Positions 57,326-64,000 of a stretch of 64,000 bases of DNA are shown in pieces. Source of the DNA: Hyphomonas sp. TMED17 (GTDB lineage Bacteria; Pseudomonadota; Alphaproteobacteria; Caulobacterales; Hyphomonadaceae); contig NHBW01000009.1 in NCBI GenBank assembly GCA_002172915.1, forward strand, positions 1 through 64,000. Direction: 5' to 3'. The position numbers were made by a program, and so were the translations under genes. Position 1 is the first letter of the stretch; each line of letters begins with the position of its first letter. The notes beneath the pieces are model-generated. The model saw nothing but the letters and a program-made list of their open reading frames with translations, ran no database searches and was not told where the DNA came from.

Positions 57326-57784
57326 GTGTTTGTGTGGCAAAACTGTCCGGACGAAACCAAAGAAAAGATTATCAGTTTCTGGCGGGATACTAGATTTGTC
57401 GATGATGCTGCCGAACGTGAGCGGCGGGTCAAGGAAGTTACCGCGATCGCTTTACATGGTGAGAATGTTGTTGGGGTATCTAGCGTTTACGTCGAGCCTT
57501 TAATTCGGAAAGATCTGTATTTCGGCTTCTTCAGAGCGGCTTTGTTGCCGGCCTATCAGCAGATCCTATTATCCCGGAAATTGTATCAGGTCACATTTGA
57601 CGGTCTGTCGGCATGGGTTGAAAAGCGGCCACGCCCGCGCATGTGTGGCATCGCTTCGGTCTTTGAAAATAAGGTTTACGAAAAGTCGCCACTGCCGGTT
57701 CGTTCAACCGGCGCATCATTAGTCGGCTTTTCGCCAAAAGGCGAACCGACTTTTGTGAAGTGGTTTGATCACGCGCGGTATTAG
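57326..57784 (+). CDS. Hypothetical protein, 152 residues, possibly acyltransferase-like
   Basis: The frame is open from a TAG at 57239, but the first usable start is GTG 57326. Codons before it (IPLAITLEDLDTVFVWQN) read like natural protein, so either a non-standard start such as CTG 57242 is used or the true start has been lost. The body has KIISFWRDTRFV and VTAIALHGENVVGVSSVYV, which resembles strand patterns in GNAT folds, but no acetyl-CoA loop is clear. Function unknown. Confidence 0.55.
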   Translation: MFVWQNCPDETKEKIISFWRDTRFVDDAAERERRVKEVTAIALHGENVVGVSSVYVEPLIRKDLYFGFFRAALLPAYQQILLSRKLYQVTFDGLSAWVEKRPRPRMCGIASVFENKVYEKSPLPVRSTGASLVGFSPKGEPTFVKWFDHARY

Positions 57785-58065
57785 GCGCTCTAGATCTTCC
57801 AATTAGCGCCCGCCTTGATGGCAGTCTCAATTTTGTAGGTGCGGCTGAATAGACGGAGCGGGTTCGCGGTGGACATAAAACCGGTCGGCGGCCCCTAATT
57901 TCTGCAGCTTTAATATGTTTCGGGGCGGCGGGTCTCGATCCCGTTTGAAACAATCAGCGGTGAGGTAATAAAGCGCTTGCCGTTGCGATATTCTCGCGTA
58001 ACTATTCCCGAGCAGCGTGGGGTTTTAATCACGGCGCGTTAAATCTGGCACATGGGGTTAAAATA

Positions 58066-58677
58066 ATGAAATTCTATAATTCAACCGGTCCGAATCCGCG
58101 AATTGTTCGGATGTTTGCGGCAGAGCTTAATATTCCGCTGGATATGGTGGAAGTCGACATTATGGCAGGCGAAAATCGCGAGGCGGCGTTTCTGAAAATT
58201 AATCCGGCCGGGCAATCACCAGCATTGGTGCTGGCTGATGGTCAGGTGATTACCGAAATTACCGCGATTTGCGAGTATCTTGATGAGATACACGATGGTG
58301 ACAGCCTGATTGGTGACGATGCAGCCGCGCGGGCGCAAACCCGTCGCTGGACCCGTTGGCTGGATTTGAATATTTGCGAGCTAATGTTGGATGGGTTCCG
58401 GTTCGGGGAAGGTCTGCCAATATTTAAAGACCGTATGCGTTGTCAGCCCGAAGCGTCAGACGGGCTTAAAGCGCGGGCGCAAGATCAGATGGCTATGCTG
58501 GAGCAGCGCCTGAAAGATCATGCTTATATCGCCGGGGACCGAATAAGCATGGCTGATATTGTTGGTTTCGGGATGTTTGATTTCATCCAGACGGTTGGAC
58601 AATCCCTGCCGGGGGATGCGATACACATTGCGGCCTGGTTTGAGAAAATGTCCAAGCGGCCGAGTGCGTCGGCCTAG
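58066..58677 (+). CDS. Glutathione S-transferase
   Basis: 203 residues. An N-terminal thioredoxin-like domain (about 1-80) has PNPRIVRMFAAEL, the cis-Pro region NPAGQSPALVL and the glutathione-binding ITEITAICEYLDE. A helical C-terminal domain follows, with RISMADIVGFGMFDF, the conserved N-capping box. It conjugates or reduces small electrophiles with glutathione. A small hairpin lies directly after the stop. Confidence 0.92.
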   Translation: MKFYNSTGPNPRIVRMFAAELNIPLDMVEVDIMAGENREAAFLKINPAGQSPALVLADGQVITEITAICEYLDEIHDGDSLIGDDAAARAQTRRWTRWLDLNICELMLDGFRFGEGLPIFKDRMRCQPEASDGLKARAQDQMAMLEQRLKDHAYIAGDRISMADIVGFGMFDFIQTVGQSLPGDAIHIAAWFEKMSKRPSASA

Positions 58678-58683
58678 CTTGAT

Positions 58684-58698
58684 GCCCTTTGGCAGGGC
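58684..58698 (+). terminator. Short hairpin after the GST gene
   Basis: GCCCT (58684-58688), loop TTGGC, AGGGC (58694-58698), then a short T-rich stretch. It sits 6 bases after the stop and just before the next gene, so it may terminate or attenuate transcription. Confidence 0.4.
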
Positions 58699-58714
58699 AG
58701 TTATTTGCAGTTGA

Positions 58715-59170
58715 ATGTTGATGAATTTTAACACCCTACTTCTGGTTGCGGCCGTGAGTGCAGGCTTGCTGATCCCCCTGCAAGGCATCATAAATGGCCG
58801 CCTTTCTGGCGTGATTGGCGGACCTGTGCAGGCCGCTCTGGTATCTTTCACCATTGGCCTGACGGCGTTGATTATTATCAATATTCTGCTTGGGCATCGC
58901 GTTCCGAGTTTCGAGAGGATGATACAGGCACCGGTCTGGATCTGGAGTGGCGGGTTGTTCGGCGTGATGATGGTGGTTCTGGCGGCGACTGCGGTCCCGC
59001 GAATAGGGGTCGCGACCTATGTATCCGCAATTATCACCGGACAACTGACGGCGGCCATCCTTTATGATCATTACGGAATTCTTGGGCAGACTGTGCGTGA
59101 AGCGACGCCATTACGTTTGCTCGGCGTCGGCTTTCTGATCCTGGGAATTATCTTAATCCGCCGGTTCTGA
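58715..59170 (+). CDS. YdcZ-type (DUF606) small membrane protein of the DMT superfamily
   Basis: 151 residues with about five hydrophobic helices. LLIPLQGIINGRLSGVIGGPVQAALVSF split over helices one and two is characteristic of DUF606/YdcZ proteins, which resemble half-length drug/metabolite transporters. They probably act as dimers; the substrate is unknown. It follows the GST gene by 37 bases and could be cotranscribed with it. Confidence 0.88.
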   Translation: MLMNFNTLLLVAAVSAGLLIPLQGIINGRLSGVIGGPVQAALVSFTIGLTALIIINILLGHRVPSFERMIQAPVWIWSGGLFGVMMVVLAATAVPRIGVATYVSAIITGQLTAAILYDHYGILGQTVREATPLRLLGVGFLILGIILIRRF

Positions 59171-59275
59171 TTCTATCCTTTTGAGAGGCATCATTTCCGC
59201 CATTGAAAAGCGTATTCATAGATCAGAAATGCCGGTTAGCCGGGATTGCCGCTGGCATATCCGTTTGCTGTCGTC

Positions 59276-60274
59276 TCAATCGATCAGGCAAAAGCGCTCG
59301 CCGGCTCTGGCAATGCCATACCCGCGCGCCAATACGTTTCGTGTTTCTTCTGATTGCCGGTAGCGGATCGGATTAGTGTGGTTGAAATGAATGAATTTTA
59401 TGCCATGCCGGACAGCGTCAGGCAGGTCGGCAAACCGCTCCATCATATCGACAACTCGGGGATGGGGTATTTCCGACATGTCGCGGCCCGGCAATTCATT
59501 ATCATCGTAAAATGTTGCATCAAGGAATGCATAGTCGACTTTTGAAACAAGCTCTTCAATGGCAACATCATCATTGCGCTTCCATGCATCCCAGCTGTCA
59601 ATGTCGGGTATAAATAAAGCATCTGCGCCGTCTGTCTCAATCAGGAAGCCAACCGTTTCGGAATATTCGTCGCGATGGGGAACACGCAATGGCGTCACCG
59701 TGATATCCGGTGCCAGACGTTCGGGACGGCGGCTTGCCATTTCAACAAGACTAACATTTTGCAGCCTGACCAGTTGCTCCCAGGGGCCATTGGTTCTCAG
59801 ATAATTTGCAAAACGGGGCATGACATGAACGGGAATGCTCCGCGCGCCAGCCGCCTCGCGGCCGAAAAACATTAAGCCGGTATAGTGGCCAATATGGGCA
59901 TGGGTCAGAAACACGCCGTCAATGGCCAGCCCGGATCGTTGTGTCGGCGCCAACTGATGCAGCAAATGTAACTGCCGGGTGATTTCCGGTGTTGTTTCGA
60001 ACAGATATCTCTTATCGGCGCGGTGATCGATCAGGGCCAGTGATGTTGGCCACAGGGTAAGGTCGATATTGGCCCAGGCTGGGTCATCAAGACGACCAAT
60101 GTGCGGGGCGCCGCCATCCTGGCCAACCCCAAGCGTGACCAGTTCAACACCGCATTGCTGGCTCTGAGTGTTCGTTGCAATACTAGCTGCTCTGGCCGAA
60201 ACCGAAGCGCTGGCAATTTGCAGCGCCAGAGCGAGTATACCGAGGAAAAAAGGTTTGTTATATTTTTCGATCAT
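59276..60274 (-). CDS. Exported PqqB-like metallo-beta-lactamase-fold protein
   Basis: 332 residues. A signal peptide (about 1-30) precedes a fold like coenzyme PQQ synthesis protein B: VTLGVGQDGGAPHIG at the start, the metal motif in altered form FLTHAHIGHYTGL (HxHxGH instead of HxHxDH) and the later FIHFNHTNPI. True PqqB is cytosolic and found with other pqq genes; none is here, so this is more likely an exported hydrolase. The missing Asp would affect the second metal site. Confidence 0.82.
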   Translation of the reverse strand: MIEKYNKPFFLGILALALQIASASVSARAASIATNTQSQQCGVELVTLGVGQDGGAPHIGRLDDPAWANIDLTLWPTSLALIDHRADKRYLFETTPEITRQLHLLHQLAPTQRSGLAIDGVFLTHAHIGHYTGLMFFGREAAGARSIPVHVMPRFANYLRTNGPWEQLVRLQNVSLVEMASRRPERLAPDITVTPLRVPHRDEYSETVGFLIETDGADALFIPDIDSWDAWKRNDDVAIEELVSKVDYAFLDATFYDDNELPGRDMSEIPHPRVVDMMERFADLPDAVRHGIKFIHFNHTNPIRYRQSEETRNVLARGYGIARAGERFCLID

Positions 60275-60418
60275 TGAGTTCCACGCAGTTTCAAACGACA
60301 GTTAAAGCTTACTTCGATGTGATGAACAAGGAGATGGCGGGCGCCTGATAATAGCTGTGTTATTGACTAGGTTTGTGCTTCCAACGTCTTTCGGCCTGCT
60401 GGCAAAAGAGAGTTTTGT

Positions 60419-60712
60419 ATGAGTGTTTATATAATCGCGGAATTCCAAATTCATGATCGCTCTGAATATGATAAGTATGATGCGGGCTTCATGGATGTTT
60501 TCGAAAAGTTCGACGGTCAGCTTTTAAGCGTGGATGAAAACCCGGCCATACTGGAAGGCGACTGGGTTTCGACGCGGTCGGTATTGATCGAGTTTCCGTC
60601 TGAAGACAGTGCGATGGCGTGGCTGAATTCCGATGGGTATAAGGCGATTGTCGGCAGCCGGCTTGCCGGCAGTACGGGGCGGGCGCGTCTGGTGAAATCA
60701 TTCGCCTCGTAA
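60419..60712 (+). CDS. DUF1330 protein
   Basis: 97 residues of the dimeric alpha/beta-barrel (ferredoxin-like) DUF1330 family: YIIAEFQIHDRSEYDKY at the start and STRSVLIEFPSEDSAMAWL in the middle. Function unknown; related folds include small monooxygenase-like proteins. A DUF952 gene follows on the same strand. Confidence 0.88.
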   Translation: MSVYIIAEFQIHDRSEYDKYDAGFMDVFEKFDGQLLSVDENPAILEGDWVSTRSVLIEFPSEDSAMAWLNSDGYKAIVGSRLAGSTGRARLVKSFAS

Positions 60713-60801
60713 GGGTTTTAATTCCGACCGTGTCCGGATTTGTAGAATTCATCATTACCACATAGTCTGTAACGTGTGGGCAAGCTGTTATTGGGGGACT
60801 T

Positions 60802-61260
60802 ATGCGCGCTGTCTGGTTTAAAGCAATTTGTGTCGCAGGCTTATTGAGCGTAACGAGCTGTGACGGCGTATCGACGAACCTGTCCAAGAGTCAGACGCAG
60901 CCCAATGATGTCTACAAGATTATGACACTGGAACAGTGGGAAACGGCTACACAGACGGGGTCGCTAACCACTGATTTCGACCGTAATGACGGGTTCGTTC
61001 ATCTTTCGGCCTCACGACAATTGGCCGGGACGCTGGCTCGCTTCTTTGCCGACGAGGAGCAATTGGTCCTGATACAGGTCGACGAAAGCAAGCTTGGTTC
61101 CGAGCTTGTCTGGGAAGCGCCGTATCCAAATGATGGCCGCGGCGGAGTATTCCCGCATTATTATGGCGATCTTCTGCTGTCCCAGAGCACCGAATATTGG
61201 GAGATAGAACGAGGGGCATTCGATTTGCCGCTTACGGTTCTTAACCAGAGCGAAGAGTAG
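60802..61260 (+). CDS. DUF952 protein with a lipoprotein signal
   Basis: 152 residues. The N-terminus MRAVWFKAICVAGLLSVTSC has a lipobox SVTSC at Cys20. The rest is a DUF952 domain: YKIMTLEQWE, DGFVHLSASRQL and ELVWEAPYPNDGRGG. DUF952 proteins are usually cytosolic and of unknown function, with similarity to ADP-ribosyltransferase-like folds proposed. The lipid anchor here is unusual. Confidence 0.83.
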   Translation: MRAVWFKAICVAGLLSVTSCDGVSTNLSKSQTQPNDVYKIMTLEQWETATQTGSLTTDFDRNDGFVHLSASRQLAGTLARFFADEEQLVLIQVDESKLGSELVWEAPYPNDGRGGVFPHYYGDLLLSQSTEYWEIERGAFDLPLTVLNQSEE

Positions 61261-61689
61261 GGCGGTCGGTGGCCTGCCTTGATCCTGGCTCCAGCATGCA
61301 AAACCATTGATAACGCTTATCCTGAAAGCCATTTTGTTTTGCGGAGGTGATGGCGGGGTGAGTTATCTGGTGTTTTTCAGGCGATCTTCCTGCCGAGATG
61401 ATGGCTTGGTGGCTGGTTAGCATGCTCAACTAATATTTGGTCATTCCATGCTTTATAATCGGAATGCCGGCCATTTTTATCTATCGGATGAGCTAAATGT
61501 CAGCATGTCTCATTTTGGAGCGACCTAAATGCCATTTGAAAACGGCTCAATCGCAGTCTGCTCCCACATCCCGGTCATAACTGATGCTGATGGGCCTGCC
61601 TGATCCGGCATCATATCGAAAATGGCCAGGCTCGCAGCGTCGTTTGAAAGCCCGCGGGGGTTATTTTTCGGACGGGCCTGTCCGAAATC
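61261..61689. other. Intergenic region, no gene seen
   Basis: It lies between convergent genes. A small GATAA-CGC-TTATC palindrome (61309-61321) is the only symmetric element I note. Short frames here have no similarity to known proteins. Confidence 0.3.
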
Positions 61690-62739
61690 CTATTTGGCCT
61701 TCTTAAAGCAGGATGCAATTTCTGCAGTCCAGTCGCGTTGGCGGTCTTTGTATTCAAGCGGCGAGCGGCCGTTTCGAACGACAATAAGATCATCTTCCGG
61801 CACAATTAGTGTATACTGGCCCTGATAGCCATTGGCGGAAAAGCTACCCGGTCCAGCCATGCCCAGCCACCAATGGGCGCCATAACCTAATGCCTCATCC
61901 GGCTGTACAGGCCCCGGCGTGCGCCCATAGTCAACCCAGCCCTCGGGCAGGATCCGTGAGCCAGCCCATATGCCATCGCGTAAGTATAGCAGACCGAAAC
62001 GGGCGAAATCTTCGCTGCTGCAGAAACAGAAGGATGATCCGATAAAGGTCCCGCTCGGATCAAATTTCGGCATCGCCGACATCATGCCGATCGGTTTGAA
62101 CAGTGTCTCGGACATAAACTCGGACATTGCCTGTCCAGCCTGGTTTACGGCTTTGGCCAGACATTGTGCGATGATGTTAGTGGTTCCGCTTGCATAGCTG
62201 CAAACTGTGTCAGGTGGAGACAGCAAGGGTCGACTAGCGGCATAGGCTGCGACATTGTCTTTGCCTTCAACATAGAGCATTTTAATGACATCGGACTCTT
62301 CGCCATCAACATAGTCTTCGACGAATTTCAGGCCACTCGACATTCGTAAAAGCGCATCCAGCGTTATATGTTTACGGGCATCACCATCGCCCTGCCATGC
62401 ATCGACATCAGCCGGTTGATAAATATCCAGCAGTCCTTGTTTTACCGCGATACCAACCAAGGCGTGCGTGATACTTTTCGCCATTGACCAGGACGGATAA
62501 GTATCCGCGGCGCTAAATCCATTTGCGTACTTGTCGTACACTAGCTTGCCATCCTGAATAACCACAAGGGAAAGCCCGCCGGTCAGCGCGGGCTTCACAG
62601 GAGCCTCGAATGCATCGCTGATAAGGTCGTGCAGGCGTTGTTTCTGACTATGTGTTGGTAAATCGGCGCGGATCCATTTGCGGGTTGGCCATGCCGTATC
62701 CGGTGATTGCGAGGGAAGCGGGGGAAGCGCGTGATGCAA
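61690..62739 (-). CDS. Beta-lactamase-fold serine hydrolase
   Basis: 349 residues from a TTG start with GGAG about nine bases upstream. SxxK is SMAK (WSMAKSITHALVG), and the Tyr-containing motif is SYASGTTN. LDALLRMSSGLKF and GYGAHWWLGMAG fit the class C beta-lactamase/6-aminohexanoate-dimer hydrolase group. No signal peptide is seen. It probably hydrolyses an ester or amide. It differs clearly from the serine hydrolase at 54706. Confidence 0.87.
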   Translation of the reverse strand: MHHALPPLPSQSPDTAWPTRKWIRADLPTHSQKQRLHDLISDAFEAPVKPALTGGLSLVVIQDGKLVYDKYANGFSAADTYPSWSMAKSITHALVGIAVKQGLLDIYQPADVDAWQGDGDARKHITLDALLRMSSGLKFVEDYVDGEESDVIKMLYVEGKDNVAAYAASRPLLSPPDTVCSYASGTTNIIAQCLAKAVNQAGQAMSEFMSETLFKPIGMMSAMPKFDPSGTFIGSSFCFCSSEDFARFGLLYLRDGIWAGSRILPEGWVDYGRTPGPVQPDEALGYGAHWWLGMAGPGSFSANGYQGQYTLIVPEDDLIVVRNGRSPLEYKDRQRDWTAEIASCFKKAK

Positions 62740-62909
62740 AGTGATGGTCTCCAGCAGCCGATGCTATGGCTGTATGAATATCAGCGCTGCTCGACAGTCG
62801 ATTGCGCGTGTTTTGCTAGTTCGACGACAATATTCCTGTTCTCATTTGATGTTTCAAGTTGTTTGACGTGCCCGGGCTTACCTGGTGCCATTTCCGGTCT
62901 TCTCTAAGC

Positions 62910-63761
62910 TTATTCAAAATGGATGATTGCGAGCAGCGGCCGATGATCGGCATAGCCTAGCCAGTCGCGTTGACAGTAATTTTCATCGAGAAATGCAAGA
63001 TCTGATTCAACTCTCCAGTTTCTGGCGGGGCCGCTCAGGAAAACGAAATCAAGAATGTTACGATACCTTGGATTGCACTGTGACCCTGTCTGCGGACAGG
63101 TTCGGGCCGCGATACAGGCTGGCGCTGGCCAGTCGATCAGGCCGTCGGACATGAATTCTTCAAATGCCGGATTGCCATGCGGGGTCGGTTTGAGATGCTG
63201 ATAGTCGAAGTTGAAATCGCCGATTGAAATAATCGCCCGGTCGGGCTGGCTGGCTAACCAGGTTCGAAACAAATAAGTCTGTCTTTGTCTGCGTTCGGCG
63301 TCACCCCGGTTGAAATGATGGTTAACGAATGTCAGAGGCGTGCCATCGGCCAGTTTAGCCGTCATAATAAGCGCATCTCTCGAGCCGCCAAAAGCGTCGT
63401 TTTCCGCGAACTGTACCGTCTGAAACTGATCAGTACGGTAAACAAAGGCAAGACGGTCGCGCCATCTTGCGCCAGACTGCCCGATAAAACCGTCATATGT
63501 GACGCTAGAGCCATTATTAAGCTGGTTATCGGTCTGATTAAGGGCATCGATGAAAATATTGAGAGCGGTCTCGTTTTCAACCTCCTGCAAGGCCCACAGA
63601 TCTATCCCCGGCAGGCGACGCAGGTCTTCTGCAACAAGTTCAGGTCGGGTGTCGGGATCGCTTTCAACATTAAATGAGGCGATTTGCAGACGCGTATCTG
63701 CGCTCGCCGGCAGATTTGCGATACCGAGTGTCATCAAAATCAATATTAGGGCGGCTCGCAT
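62910..63761 (-). CDS. Exported endonuclease/exonuclease/phosphatase-family protein
   Basis: 283 residues. A signal peptide (LILILMTLGIANLPASA, about 1-21) precedes an EEP domain: LQIASFNVES, LWALQEVEN with the metal Glu, FVNHHFNRGDAE, ISIGDFNFD and the terminal GYADHRPLLAI with the catalytic His. Four Cys residues near the end (CIAARTC and SQC plus CQRD) may form disulfides. It may cleave nucleic acids or phosphodiesters outside the cytoplasm. AGAGAG lies before the ATG. Confidence 0.88.
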   Translation of the reverse strand: MRAALILILMTLGIANLPASADTRLQIASFNVESDPDTRPELVAEDLRRLPGIDLWALQEVENETALNIFIDALNQTDNQLNNGSSVTYDGFIGQSGARWRDRLAFVYRTDQFQTVQFAENDAFGGSRDALIMTAKLADGTPLTFVNHHFNRGDAERRQRQTYLFRTWLASQPDRAIISIGDFNFDYQHLKPTPHGNPAFEEFMSDGLIDWPAPACIAARTCPQTGSQCNPRYRNILDFVFLSGPARNWRVESDLAFLDENYCQRDWLGYADHRPLLAIIHFE

Positions 63762-64000
63762 TTGTGCTCTCTAATAAACTTAGGTTTGAATTAGAGAGCA
63801 TTATTTTCATGCGGACGCTAGATTAGAATTTTGTCATGGGGGGTGAGATGTCGCGACCGCGATAATTTTACCGCCGGGGACCGATTATTGTAGCGACGGC
63901 ACCGGCGCACGTTTTTCCCAGCTTGAGACCAGGCGATAACCCGATGCCAGAAATAGCCATTTTTATTATAATGCCGACCATAAAAGTATGCTTAAGTATT
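63762..64000. other. Right-edge region, no gene seen
   Basis: It holds the upstream region of the EEP gene. Short minus-strand frames are interrupted by stops, so I cannot support a partial gene at the edge. Confidence 0.3.

Noticed and set aside
63880-64000. Possible C-terminus of a minus-strand gene at the right edge
   Set aside because: The only natural-looking frame is cut by TAA codons within about 30 residues, so it cannot be supported.

Overview
The window looks like a chromosomal segment from a free-living, probably aquatic alphaproteobacterium of moderate GC. Support for this is the conserved gene order rne, amidase, PBP1A, prfB, together with a bactofilin/M23 pair, a Coq4 protein, LemA/DUF3137, and otsA-otsB-GH15. 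The genus cannot be named from sequence alone. Intact genes use standard bacterial code 11. I see no phage, plasmid, insertion sequence or CRISPR array.

Layout. 1-5.4 kb: a possible transporter tail, a sulfotransferase gene broken by an in-frame TGA, a cyanophycin-synthetase-like ligase and an AEC transporter. 5.9-8.7 kb: two converging photolyase-family genes, one an Fe-S (6-4)-type enzyme and one with its FAD domain first. 8.8-19.9 kb: LemA/DUF3137 and metabolic genes (alpha-hydroxy-acid oxidase, OYE flavoenzyme, enoyl-CoA hydratase relative, Coq4, carboxylesterase, MATE pump, ornithine-type decarboxylase). 20.3-31.4 kb: core genes rne, amidase, PBP1A, prfB (with its programmed +1 frameshift), bactofilin, M23 peptidase and a Bcp peroxiredoxin. 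31.4-39.9 kb: a large AsmA-like protein, tyrS, anmK, metG, a DUF1761 protein and tRNA-Thr(UGU). 41.3-45.2 kb: trehalose operon otsA-otsB-GH15. 45.6-48.8 kb: a putative lipoprotein of the ADP-ribosylglycohydrolase family and a decayed putP.

The most unusual locus is 49.3-53.1 kb. A secreted protein made of twelve YxGPGG octapeptides, with a Cys at every third unit through its core, lies just upstream of one 1064-residue polypeptide. That polypeptide joins a cyclic-nucleotide-binding domain, a degenerate second copy, an unassigned segment, a BFD-like [2Fe-2S] domain, a ferredoxin-reductase FAD/NAD module and a complete nitric oxide synthase oxygenase domain. The layout suggests a self-sufficient NO synthase whose electron supply or activity may be gated by a cyclic nucleotide. 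The reductase-first order matches what I recall of the Sorangium enzyme; the cyclic-nucleotide sensor is the part I do not recall being described.

The right end (53.4-64 kb) is accessory: a fucosyltransferase-like protein, two beta-lactamase-fold serine hydrolases, a GST, a YdcZ-type membrane protein, an exported PqqB-like protein, DUF1330 and DUF952 proteins and an exported EEP-family phosphodiesterase or nuclease. Three convergent gene pairs share exactly four bases at their stop codons. At least two genes (sulfotransferase, putP) carry lesions that are either real decay or assembly errors.
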